In this document: piece after piece, positions 30,964-41,737 of the stretch | Layout of the letters: each line of letters begins with the position of its first letter | How positions within the stretch are numbered: the stretch's first letter is position 1 | Source: Furcasterigmium furcatum | Taxonomy: Eukaryota; Ascomycota; Sordariomycetes; Glomerellales; Plectosphaerellaceae | Assembly (NCBI GenBank): GCA_001599815.1 | Contig: BCIA01000005.1 | Span: forward strand, 475,088-539,087 | DNA length: 64,000 nucleotides | Direction: 5' to 3' | Position numbers and translations under genes: made by a program | The notes under the pieces: model-generated | The model's input: the letters and a program-made list of their open reading frames with translations, nothing else | What the model was told of the DNA's origin: nothing | Databases searched by the model: none

Positions 30964-32766
30964 ATGGCGTCCAACACCATCAGTGCGGCTCAGCTGGAGC
31001 CCCATCCTGCCTCGCGTCAAGATGTCGAGCAGTCCTCTAGGACAACTGACACGGATAGAAAGTCAGGTGACAAGGTCGACGCCCCAATTGAACACGCCGA
31101 AGTAGGTCTAAAGGATACAAGCGACAGCGAAGGACGCCTTCCGGCTCGCGAGGAGGCGCTCGAGCAACTTGGCATCCCCAACTGGAGAGAGCTCGAGAAG
31201 AAGATAGTCCGACGTCTGGACATGACTCTTCTTCCAACGCTCTGGATTCTCTATGTCTTTAACTACCTCGACAGAGCATCCCTCGGGTATGACCTCCCCC
31301 CTTTGCAACTCCTCTCCAGGCATCTGGTCTAGCTCAAAGCCGGGAATAAGCTAATGCACCATGTCGTAGACAAGCTCGATTGAGTACTCTGGACAAAGAC
31401 CTTGGGCTGGAAGGGCACCAGTTCGGCACTTCCATTTCCATACTCAGCGCAGGGTATGCCCAAGCTTTGCGCCCGCGCAACGTCCAACACCACGAAATCT
31501 AAAGGCTAATCAAGTGTGACAGATACGTCCTTGGTCAACTTCCTTCCAATATGATCATTGGAAAGATCCGGCCTGGAATTTATCTGCCAGCCATGGCTAT
31601 CATATGGTCTGGTGTGTCTGCAGCTATTGCAGGCGTGAAGACGTATGAGGGCCTCCTGGCCGTCCGGTTCTTCCTCGGGCTGGTCGAGGCTCCTTTATTC
31701 CCAGGAGTAAGGATACCCCTCGAATCCCCGTCACGGCGCCGACTAATAGCATTGTGCCTAACTAACGTATACTCACCAGGCCATTTACGTCTTGTCTGCG
31801 TGGTATACCCGGCGAGAAATTGCCGTCCGTATCGCCATTATGTCTACGGGCGTGTCGCTCGCCAACGGCTTGTCTGGCCTCATCGCCGCAGCAGTTTTCT
31901 CGCTACTCGAAGGCGTCATCGGCGTTGCCGGATGGCAGTGGCTCTTTATAGTGCTGGCCTGTCTTGGGTCCTTCTTCGCGGTCATCGCCTTCTTCCTGCT
32001 CCCTGATTATCCTCACTCTACTACAGGCAGTGCCACCTGGACTATGACCGAGGATATGCGTAAGATTGCCCAGGTCCGAATCCTCGCCGATAGAGTCTCG
32101 GAAACCGAGATCAAGTCTAGCATCTGGCACGGACTGAAGCTCACCGTCATCGACTACAAGTTCTGGCTCCTCACAGGTGTCAATATCTCGATTTCCGCCG
32201 CGTACGGATTTTCGAACTTCTATCCAGGCATCGTCCGCGGTCTTGGATATGAACGAACTATGGCTCTCATTCTGACGTTCCCGCCATACCTCCTCGCGGC
32301 TGCCCTGTCCGTCGCAATCGCTTGGAGCTCCGACCGTTTCGCGGACCGCGGATGGCACTTTTCAGTTCCTATCGCGGTTGGTATGGCCGGGTATGTCGTC
32401 TGTATGATCACAACGGCGACAGTACCTCGGTATGCCACCTCGTACATCTTCATCGCTGGCTTTTTCGGCGCCAATCCTCTGATTCAGACGTGGGTGACGA
32501 GTACCCTGGGCCGCACTCCTGAGAAGAAGGCCACTTCCGTGGCTCTGTGCAATATCCTCAGCCAGATTGGCAACGTTATCGCTCCGTTCTTCTTCATCGA
32601 CTCTGATTCGCCCCGCTACCGGCTAGCGTTTATCCTCATGTTCATCATGGGTGGCCTTTGTATCAGCTGTGCCCTGACACTCAAGTACTGTCTTTGGAAG
32701 GAGAACAAGAGGCTGTATCGCGAGGCAGTCCAGAACGGAACACCTTACCACCCATATCTCCAATGA
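30964..32766 (+). CDS. MFS transporter, anion:cation symporter (allantoate/vitamin permease-like) family
   Basis: Exons are 30964..31286, 31370..31453, 31523..31706 and 31780..32766, giving 525 aa, typical for fungal ACS-family transporters with 12 membrane helices. After a ~75-residue hydrophilic, acidic N-terminus, helix 1 contains LPTLWILYVFNYLDRASLG. The loop and helix 2 pass through STLDKDLGLEGHQFGTSISI, and helices 4-5 include RFFLGLVEAPLFPG and SAWYTRREIAVR, a hallmark of the family. The 83-nt first intron was fixed by GQARLSTLDKDLG continuity. It sits in the plasma membrane and likely imports an organic anion with protons, perhaps the acid activated by the nearby ligase; that link is inferred from the shared promoter motif and position. 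Confidence 0.94.
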
Positions 32767-33324
32767 GCTATGGCGATGTTTTCTGGACGTGTGCACCAAT
32801 ACGCTCGGTGCTGTAGTGATTCTACCAGGACGCAAATGGTAGGATCGAACGGACAAGATACGTCAGTCACTAGGGGTGTTCAAAGGAAGAGTTGCCATAG
32901 TCTGCCATAATCAACCAGCCATATTGAACAGTTGATCATTCCCGTCGCAATCCAGTGACCAAGGCGAGGAATTTCCACAAGTGGTAACCATTGAATGAGG
33001 CCGAGGTCAAGTGTAACAAAACCATCGCCAGGTTCGAACTCAAACCCCTCCAGGACACAGTCCCTCTGATCAATATGACCAGCCTGTCCAAGTGTAATAC
33101 ATTACAAAACAAAAGAAATTGCCTTTCAAATAGCGTTTCGCCACTATACACCTGGTCCCCATAGATCTGGACATGTCTTTCCACGTCTTCTAATGTGCAA
33201 AGGTTTCAGACAATGTGAAGACGATTGTATGACCACGAAAAGATATTTTACTTGCTAGGGTGTTTCCTCGGCAAAGACGTGAGTATTTGAAGATGAACTA
33301 ATACATATTTTTTGGTTGGTTGCC
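32767..33324. other. Convergent intergenic region
   Basis: Between the stops of the transporter and the GPI-type gene, I see no gene. A GGTTCGAAC word near 33030 resembles a tRNA T-arm but no tRNA can be folded around it. Confidence 0.5.
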
Positions 33325-34365
33325 TTATAGATTGCCGACAAAAACCATTGTCGCCGCCGCGAGGGCCAGCATACCGAGATCAGAGAGAAGTCCCCTCCCG
33401 GCGCTGTCGAGAGGCGACTCTCGCTTTTCGCCAACCCTCGCCAGAGTTTCCATGCAGAGGAACGAAACATCCGGCGAGCTCGATTCTCCATCGTCCCTGT
33501 CTCCGTAAATGACCGTCATGATGGGCGTCCAGCCCGTTCGGCCGCCAAAGACACGGCCGAGGAACTCAGACGCCTCGTCGGGCGGGTCAGCAAAGTAGAG
33601 CTGCCGCATCTCCGCGACCTTGAACATGTCATAGGACGAAGGTAAGACGGGCCGGCATTCATCGTCACCAAGCCTATCTGCACTGGCCGTAGACGAGTTT
33701 GATGGCGGCAATGCCCCGCCGGTAACGTTGAAGAAGCTCGCGATCCAGCCGCCCTCGCCACCGCATGAGTTGGATGAGACGCGCAGCTGTGTGTTGACGT
33801 GCTCGATGAGGCTGTCACACTGGGAAGTGCTGTCGTCTCCGTCAAAGCCATGGATCATGTCGACGATGGAAGCCCGGCAGATGGGGTTGAGCACTCCCTC
33901 GCACGAGGTCGTGCCCTCGCTGGCGCCCGAGCGGTTATCGTCATCGTTGTCTGCGGCACCGAAGGGCTCAAGCGGGAGCGTCTGACCTTGGTACTGCATC
34001 ATGAGGACGCAACCGGACGGGTATGCGTTGGCATCGGCGGGCATGCCGACGAAGAGCTGCTGGTCTGAGAACTCGTATTCGCTGCTGCCGATGCCGGTGA
34101 ACCCGTTCTCGTCAAGGCCGTCGATAAGGGTGAAGGACAGGGACACCGAGCTCGAGTTGATGGCCTGAGAAGCCATGCCAATGCCCACCTCGGGGCCCGG
34201 TGTGTCTCCTGTGGCGCAGATGCTACCGTCGACTGGGCTACAGGAGAGCGCCTGGCAGCTAGAAATTTCGACGCGAGGGTTTTCGCCATCATCTAGGTTG
34301 CTCTGGGCCTGAGCGAATGCGGCGATGGCGACGAGCAGAGATGTGTGTTTCAACATGGTTACCAT
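33325..34365 (-). CDS. Secreted, probably GPI-anchored cysteine-containing protein of unknown function
   Basis: A single exon of 346 aa from the ATG at 34365; a second ATG at 34356 starts MLKHTSLLVAIAAFAQAQ, a clear signal peptide. The mature part has paired cysteines (SSCQALSCSPVDGSIC, CVLMMQ, TSCEGVLNPIC, SNSCGGEGGW), several N-glycosylation sites (NSSS, NVTG, NSST), and ends in a short hydrophobic tail (DLGMLALAAATMVFVGNL) preceded by small residues, as in a GPI-attachment signal. Such proteins sit on the outer plasma membrane or cell wall. I do not recognise a catalytic domain. An in-frame upstream ATG at 34548 would bury the signal peptide and is unlikely. Confidence 0.8.
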   Translation of the reverse strand: MVTMLKHTSLLVAIAAFAQAQSNLDDGENPRVEISSCQALSCSPVDGSICATGDTPGPEVGIGMASQAINSSSVSLSFTLIDGLDENGFTGIGSSEYEFSDQQLFVGMPADANAYPSGCVLMMQYQGQTLPLEPFGAADNDDDNRSGASEGTTSCEGVLNPICRASIVDMIHGFDGDDSTSQCDSLIEHVNTQLRVSSNSCGGEGGWIASFFNVTGGALPPSNSSTASADRLGDDECRPVLPSSYDMFKVAEMRQLYFADPPDEASEFLGRVFGGRTGWTPIMTVIYGDRDDGESSSPDVSFLCMETLARVGEKRESPLDSAGRGLLSDLGMLALAAATMVFVGNL

Positions 34366-36035
34366 GGGCAACAGGAATAGTAAAAGGGCAGATATGACGT
34401 TGTTGCGATGGTCTGGGCTTGGAGAATGAGGGTAGATGAGGAAAGCAAGAGTGATGGCGTCGTGGAGGAAGATGCAATGTCTACGGTCAGGCTGTAGGAG
34501 ATTTAAATCGCAGCTTCGGCTCAACGCCAACGCATAGGTTGGTGCCATGTGGGATGTACCCTGCGCCGTCCTTACCTATATCAGGGGAGATCTCTTGTGT
34601 GCGGTGCGGGTGTGTTGGCAGCGCCTTGTCTGTCTTGTCCATGCAGTATGAGGTGAGCTTGGGGGTACGAACTTGACATTTCCGGACATATCAACACTTG
34701 GCACATCCATTTCGGTACGTCCCTTGGCACCGGCCCCAAAGATTCAGTCATAACCCATCAGAATTGGTCGTCCAACGGCAGGGAGAGGGAAGAGAACAGC
34801 CACCTATGTCATCGCACTCTAGTTACGGAGTCGGGGTTTCGTCCGACTCTCATACATACGCTGTAGAGCCCTCCTTGTTGAGTTGTCACGGGGTTAACAA
34901 AGTGAGGTCCGAACGGAACTTTCAACGCTGGCAAAGCTGGCTCCCCCATTTTTGTTGCACTGCCCCGAGCCAAGAACCAGACCAAGCCTGTCGGAACCCT
35001 TGCTTGGTCATCTTGGCCGACTTCAGCCAAGCATACTACAAAGGAGAGGATCGCCGATGCCAGGTGAACCCCTGGCTTGGAGTTGTGGTTGTCGGTGGGG
35101 AGGATCTTGGCGCAGCATAAGGACCGACTTGAACCAACAAACAACATTTCAGCACTCAAGTCATTCGCAGCTTTCACCTCGATCTATTCACCAATGATTT
35201 CCCCTGAAAGCTGCATGCTGTGGCGTCCGCTGAGGTCGTAGTCACCCACTCATGGGTTATCGGCAGGGAACTGACTCCTCTGATGCGACCCAATGGCAAC
35301 AACGCAGGCGGGCAACGTTACAACTCCTGAAATCACAGCATAAGCTCACCGCATGCCGGTTATGTTAGAGTGTGCCCTACAAGATGCTAGATATCGTCAC
35401 TGGAGTATGGTTTTGGTATAGACTTTCTAGGCAAGGATGCGTATCCTGAAAACTCTGTTCGATTCAGGAAGCTGACGTCTCAAATCGGGTAGCAAATGCG
35501 AGAAAGGTTTCAAGACTATTGAAAACTTGCAGGATTTTTCACATTCTGCCTCAGATTTCTGCTCGGAGTCGCTAGGGGGGCATCATTCAAGTCGGTTTGT
35601 CATTGAGGGATCGACGATCTGTCCCGAGTAGCCGTAGCCCAAGCTACCGAGGCTGGCAGAGTGTCTGTGATGAACCACGCTCGGACGTGGTGAGAAGTTT
35701 GGGTCGTGACGGTTCCAGGCTTTGCTCGTAGAATGAGCCATGCGAACGAGTGCTGGATGTGTGGAGAAACCAGGATGATTCTGCAAGTTGGTGTTCTGTT
35801 GCCGCCACCTCTTCGTGCAATGCAGAACTACCAATATTGCTCACAGAGAGTCCTAAGAGGCTGCCGTCTACACCTTCGACTCTTCCTCAAGTCCTTCGAG
35901 CTCGTGTTATAAGAAGAGGCCTCTTCCCACGTCTCTCGTGGGAGGTTCCGGTAGATTCAGACAACCGGAATCCTCAGCTCTACCCTCTCTCCCCCTTTGA
36001 TCTCAGCCTTTTGCTCCCTCCTTCACACCATCAGA
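34366..36035. other. Long intergenic region (1.7 kb)
   Basis: Several short frames, such as 34698..35120 on the plus strand, lack recognisable domains and conserved splice structure. A TATA-like TATAAG at about 35908-35913 lies about 120 bp before the gene at 36036. Nothing else is supportable. Confidence 0.5.
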
Positions 36036-37208
36036 ATGGCCGCTGCAAACATCATCTCCGTCATTGGGACGGGCATCACCCTGCTATCGTTTCTTCTCGA
36101 CAACGTGCCAGATAGCGAGGAGCAGACCAAAATCAGCTACATCATTGCCAACGACGGCGCCAACGGAGACCTTTCTGACGCCGGCGGCGACCTCCCCGAT
36201 ATCCGGCTTTGGGACGAAACGGGCGAGTTTCTCGCCGGAGCTTAGTATGTTGTCCCAGAGTTCATCCTGCCTTGTCCTAGCTGTTTCAGATGTCTCTTCT
36301 CCTCGGACACATGACGAGCCTGGAGCACTTCCAAATGGACGACCACTAACCCGGGGGCTTACAGTGACCCGGGCTACTGTGAAGAGGGCGTCACGACCTG
36401 CACTACGGACGTCAACACCCAGGAGGCGGCGACGTACACCCTCTTCTCAGGCAACAATGACGCCATCTGCATTGCCTGGGCGGGCCTCTCTTGGGCCGGC
36501 GGTCAGAAAAAGTACGGCTTCCACCCAGGCAACTGGGCACACGCCTGCGACTCCACCCCGCATAACAATGGGTGGTGGTACTATGCTGGCACGCAGGTGC
36601 CTGGCATCAACTACGCCGACGACGTCTTCTGTGCGTGGGTCGACCGAGACGGCGATCTCCCGACAACTGGCTTCCAGGTGCACTGGCCCGAGTTTGACGG
36701 CGACAACGCGCCCCAGCGTGACCTCGACTACTACTGTGGCCAGGACCCGCCACTGAACTACCACACCGAGACGGACCCAAACTGGGTGCACTACTGGGCC
36801 CAGCGCCGCAACGTCTTTGCCAGACACCCGTCCGTGGCGACCTCGTCGATGGCCGAGTCTCCCGAGAATAAGGCGAGGCTGAGACGCACTGCGGCGGATA
36901 GGCGGGGCGAACGGCTCGCGAAGGGCTTCGAGGCGGACACGCGCATCATCAAGAGCCGCTTCGGGAAGCACCGCGCCACTGAGCTCTGCGATCCGGAGTC
37001 GCATGCCGCCGGGCCCAGCTTCGTCTCGTACGAGGAGGAAAAGTTTTGCTACATGCCGGCCAAGAGAATCTACGACTTCTGCAGTGCAGTCGAGAGCGGG
37101 GCGTGCTGGGATGATGTTGAGAACCACGTCGTCGTCAAGGGGGGAGACGACCTCAAGGTGGGCGTGCCGAACCTGGATCATATTGAGAAAATCGTCTTGT
37201 GGGAGTAA
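36036..37208 (+). CDS. Conserved fungal protein of unknown function, possibly secreted
   Basis: Exons are 36036..36244 and 36365..37208 (120-nt intron, GTATGT...CAG), giving 350 aa. The N-terminus, MAAANIISVIGTGITLLSF, is hydrophobic and could be an uncleaved or weak signal. It is followed by a beta-rich domain with IRLWDETGEFLAGA, GNNDAICIAWAGLSW and KYGFHPGNWAHACD. This arrangement is familiar from uncharacterised Sordariomycete secreted or plasma-membrane-associated families. The C-terminal third is basic and charged (residues about 235-300), ending in a cysteine-containing segment. I recognise the general type but no biochemical function. The second exon opens DPGYCEEGVTTCTTDV, with cysteines suggesting disulfides. 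Confidence 0.8.
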
Positions 37209-37921
37209 GATTTCAAGGTGTCTAGTTGTTTCAAGCTTCTTCTCTTGGACATATGGATATGATAGTTTACGGGCTGGCGGCTACTTCAACATGGCAATAC
37301 TGGGTTTTTCTTACCTTCCCACATTGAAATGATTGAGCATATACCCAACTCTTTTACTTCCTAAAATATAATGATTGTATCATTTTGCGGGTTATTATCT
37401 GTTCCAGTTATATCGCTACCGTCTACGGTTGACCGCAGTCACCATTACCCAGAGAATCCCAAGTGGTTAAGACAGACCACACCCATCGTTCGAGCTGGAC
37501 CGGTTAGAAACGACGCCCGACCGGAGGCTACGATGGAATGCATTGCGCGCTCGTATAGGCCGCCTGGAATATGTCCCTCGCTTGATGAGCTGGATTAAGC
37601 TGCCAAGGACAAATTCAACAAATGGAAAGGAGTTCGCAGTCGATTTTCTTCGCCGTCATTATGAACACGCGCTCGACGTACTGGAGGATCAGAGTGAGCG
37701 GTCTTCCCTGGTCAGGAAGGCGGTGGTATCTGGCAGAAAGCTTGCCGCGCATCAGCTGGTCAGGATCATTGGACATCATGACGAGTCTGACAAGGCATTC
37801 TACAGTTCTTCACCTTCAGAAAATCCCCTGCAGGCGACGCTAGGCACGCCGTCCAGCAATTGCGGCCTCTCACAACAGGCAGCCCCAACCCGTTTCCCAT
37901 TAAAAACGCAACCTCATCAAG
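37209..37921. other. Intergenic region
   Basis: A plus-strand open frame at 37543..37950 has no recognisable domain and overlaps the start of the next gene in another frame. No supported gene. Confidence 0.5.
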
Positions 37922-38586
37922 ATGGCAGCTCTGCCGTCGAAGACAATTAATAGTCTTGATGGGAAATGGGCGATGGTACGTTCCCTTCTGATTGGAGATA
38001 TTGCACACTACTTGGTAGTTCGTCTAACAGTCGACAGAACAAAGATCTCTCAGACAGTCTCGTCCCAGCCCTTGCCCTGCAAGGCGCATCTTGGATAGCG
38101 CGTGAAATGGTCGGCCTCGTTTCCGTTACTCTGCATGTGAAGCAATTCGAGGGCCCGCCTCTTCCACCTTCAACGGCTGCCGATCCCGTCACTATCATCG
38201 AAGTCGGGGAGTCCATCTCGGGCCTCATGGGCTTGGATCGCATGGCCCACAAGAGCAGCATGCAGCTCTGTCTGGACTCCGTATGGCGCGAGAAGTCAGA
38301 CGTCATATTTGGACCTGTGCGGAGCCGTTGTGGTTGGCGCTCTCTTGATGAGATCAACAACGGGTTCTTGCGTGGTAACTGGGTTGGCGGAGAGGCTGAA
38401 GCAACTGGACCCGGGGGTAAGAGCCATATCGTGTTCTATGTGGAGAGCTTGAAAGATGGTTGGACGGGAACGCAGGTCTGGGGATTTCAAATAATCGATG
38501 GTCAGCGTCGGCATGTGCGAAATATTCTTGTTAAGAAGGGCCAAGAGTTGGTCCAATGCCGGGTGGTGTACGATTACAAGCCATAG
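37922..38586 (+). CDS. Conserved small fungal protein, lipocalin-like beta-barrel appearance
   Basis: Exons are 37922..37975 and 38038..38586, giving 200 aa. Joining the short first exon gives SLDGKWAMNKDLSDSLVPAL, a pattern of a widely distributed fungal family. Further conserved features are LALQGASWIAREMVGL, VTLHVKQFE, a run of alternating beta-strands, VESLKDGWTGTQVWGF and a final RRHVRNILVKKG. Short alternating strands and a G-x-W near the N-terminus suggest a lipocalin/fatty-acid-binding-like barrel. No catalytic function is known to me. There is no signal peptide, so it is cytosolic. If the barrel idea is right it would bind a small hydrophobic ligand; this is inference. Confidence 0.85.
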
Positions 38587-38792
38587 GTTGTGATGAGTCG
38601 GCCAGCCCAGAGGCCATCTGTTCTTCTTGACCGACTCTGGTTCATCTTGCTGCCGGTGGGCATTTATCCTATACGTTGGTGGTCGTTAGAGGTGGGTTTT
38701 ATATGTCACTTATCCCCTGACACTCAAGCAGCCTATCTAAGTAGAATATAACGCATAACAAAAGGTATTTTTCTTCGTGTTGCGGATCGCCT

Positions 38793-39657
38793 CTATACAC
38801 TGCTTGCCTTCTCCCACGCCTCCTTCAAGACCCAGTCATTCCACTCGACAGTCGACACCCTGATCATGTAGTACCATTGAAAAAGACAACCTAAGCTACA
38901 GCAAAGGGTTAGTATCAAAACTACTCGGGAGCACTCAACGCAAATCTGGGGACCCGATAGCTTACAATGCAGAAACACCAAAACAACCCGCCGCAATGGT
39001 AATGTTCCGTAGTCCTTCGATCGCAGCCATCGACGTGGTGCCGATGAGCTTGCCCCAAGACCGTCTCCCCAGTATAGCGTACTTTTGGTCATTGCTGAGC
39101 ACCAGGAACATCAGAGAGAAGGCTACAATCCACATGACGGACGAGGTTGCGAGAAGAGCAAAGTGCCATGAGGCAGGCCGAGGGCTCCTGGGGCCGGTCA
39201 TCTTGGGCGTCACCCAGGGTCCAATCTGAAAGATATGGATGGCACCCTTTAGAAGGCGCAAAGAGCGATTAGCTTCGACAGGACTCACAGATAGAAGGCA
39301 TCCGCTATGGAAAGGAGTGAGACGTACACAGGCGACATTGTAGGCTGAGGCAACGAGAAGCATGTGTTCAGGGTTTTTGGAGAGGATTCCGGCGGCAAGA
39401 CCCATGACAAGAATGCCAGACAGCCATTTGACGAAATTACCAAGCATGATGGAGTCGTACATTATGCGAATGGGGTTCGTCTCCTCTTGGTCTCCCTTCT
39501 TGGAGCTCCCTCGACCGGGAGGAGTCGCGTTTGGTGTTTGAGATCCATAGGCGCCGTGATTCGCCTGAGCCAGCCCCTGGGCTTGCTCGTTCTGTACAAC
39601 GTAGATTGTGCTCGGCTGGCCTTCAACAGACGACTGTTGTGCAATGTAGACGACCAT
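38793..39657 (-). CDS. Multi-pass membrane protein of unknown function
   Basis: Exons are 39328..39657, 38966..39246 and 38793..38895, giving 237 aa. An N-terminal cytosolic segment rich in Q, G and P precedes membrane segments around LSGILVMGLAAGIL, LLVASAYNVACGAIHIF, FALLATSSVMWIVAFSLMFLVL and the C-terminal part IAAGCFGVSAFLGCLFQWYYM. The first intron uses an AAG acceptor; frame continuity supports it. This topology resembles small four-helix fungal plasma-membrane proteins, but I cannot name the family. It is convergent with the lipocalin-like gene. Confidence 0.75.
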
Positions 39658-41737
39658 TATCGTGACTCCGGGTTGACACTTCGTTGTCGGAACCGAGATA
39701 GGGCTATTGAGCCGCCGATAGGGTCTGCGAGACGAGTTCTGTGGTGAAGTTGCGGCTCAGTTGCACCTTGGATACGCGCGAAAAGACGGCAAGATGGTCG
39801 AAGAGAGAAGACTCGCGTCTAAAAAAGGAAAGGGTGGACAGACATGATCCAGCGCCTCTTATGGTGGCTGTCGGACTGATTTTGTCCCGAGTCTTATGTT
39901 GATGAGGCTGATACTCCGGCGGAATCACCACTTGCCGGCTTATTTCGATTTGGCCTAACATTGAAGCCAAGACGGGGTCAAGGCTGTCTTTATTTCAGCC
40001 GGCTTGACTCGGTTCTCCCACTTCCAAACCTCGACAGCTGGCTGTGTGCTCATATGGTTGGCAGCGATGCTGAATATGGCGATTCTGTTGATATGAGGCC
40101 GGTGAAGGTAGCTGAATCGCCCCGGGTTTTGATTCTTTAGGTTGCAGTACTGAAGCTGGGAATCATTCGCCATATCTTCATCTCATCGATGACCTTCAGA
40201 TTCGTCCTTGCGCGGTCACGACCATGAAACCGCCATCAAGCCTGAGCGCTGCCCTGCACCCTCATTAGGCTATTAAACTACGCGCCAGTCATTTTCTTTC
40301 TCACAAACACGGCACGGATATGTGACATGTCAACGCGTCCATTTCATCAATTGGCGCCGCACAGACAGAGCTCTTTCGAGGCCAGGGAGCAGCGCTTTCG
40401 CTCCTCGACCTTCTTCAGAGCAGCGGATGATGCGACACAACTCCAAACTCTACGGATTTTATCCTCTGGCCGAGAATGAGCCGGTCCTACCTCCACCTGA
40501 CTACGTGATGCTAGTCGACAGTAATTACCAGGAGACGGACGGCCACAAAATCAGAGACAATGGCAGGCTAGATAGGCTCGAGTTCGCCGGGTTAGTTCGA
40601 CACCCAAAGGCACACTCTCTTAACCTATCTTCCTGGATTCCAGACTGGCCTTACCTTGACCAGAGTTCAGGCCAATATGTGAGGAGATCGAGTATTCGGG
40701 TCGCTCTCTGATATAGGGCCTGACAGCCTCATCGGGGAAGTGTTCCGGCCGGGTTCAACAGTCTCCATGCTGGCCTGGATGCTCATCATATGATCACTGA
40801 TCACGTTGAAGTAGCGTCGTTGAACACGTGGGCTGCGCGTCAAGAAATCACTCAGGCTACGTACTGCATGTTCCTGATCCGGCATGGGCAAATCTGATAC
40901 AGGCATCTACAGGTGGGGAGCTCCAGAGCGACAGCAAGTGACGCATTGTGGCGAAGTCTTAGTGTGAGTCTTGATCGTGGAGCAAGGGCAGGGTGTGTAG
41001 AGAACCTCTAGGCTCTTGTCCCTTGTCATTACCGTCCGCACTCTGTCGTCTCTCTGATTTATTAGGCTAAGATTCAGTTTGCCGGCATTCTGGGCCGTTG
41101 GGCGACCTTCGTTCAAGGGTTCCCCGCGTCGCGCCAACATGTAGGGTAGCATCCGGAGACAACACCGACGTTAGTCGAAGCGGCGTGATGCCCTAGATGA
41201 TAATATGCAGGTGTTGCTTTTCGGAGAAGGTGAAATGAAGCTATCGGCGCAACAGACGACCCGGCCCGAACCAGGGACGCTGAGTCGCGTTGCATCAGGG
41301 GCGCAGCCTAACTGGAACCATCCCAGGATCTTGGGAGGCTACTAGTCAAGCTAGAGCTTGATTCATCGCCGTGATGGACCGGCCGGGCCACATCGATGGG
41401 TGTTGACTAAGTACCGCGCGCTTCCGACTCCATTGTTCGCCGGAAATGACGCCGATATTGGCCAAGTCTGTGAACGATATGCCTGCGCCACGACACGATG
41501 CCCCGCAACTCCGCCGGTAGAGGAGACGAAAGTGCCGGTGGGTTCTTCATCTGGCCTCTCCCAGGGCAAGATCTAATCAGATCTTCTGCTGGTGCGAGTC
41601 ATGACGAGGGGCAATCCTGGTGGAGAGCTTGACATTAAAAGGCTAATGACCCCGTGGATGCATGGAAAGGGTCTTGGAGTTGACCAAGTTCTTCACTGCT
41701 GTACTCATTTTCAGCTGGTCTTCAGACTTTCAACACA
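39658..41737. other. Long intergenic region containing a HET-domain relic
   Basis: Apart from the HET relic at 40380-40711 I see no gene in these 2.1 kb. The right part is the promoter side of the GMC oxidoreductase gene. Confidence 0.5.
40380..40711 (+). pseudogene. Relic of a heterokaryon-incompatibility (HET) domain protein
   Basis: The frame through 40711 contains LYGFYPLAENEPVL, PPDYVMLVD, GRLDRLEFAGLVRHPK and LNLSSWIPDW, the usual order downstream of the HET motif DxRDKxYGL...LPSWxPDW. Just upstream the expected LLDLLQSSG helix is read in another frame, so a frameshift separates the parts. No start with HET core motifs and no long C-terminus is present. HET proteins act in nonself recognition; this copy looks inactive and truncated on both sides. 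Confidence 0.6.

Noticed and set aside
33020..33060. tRNA-like GGTTCGAAC word
   Set aside because: No acceptor stem, D-arm or anticodon arm can be paired at the right distances on either strand.
34698..35120. 140-aa open frame in the 1.7-kb gap
   Set aside because: No signal peptide, domain, or splice continuity; amino-acid composition looks random.
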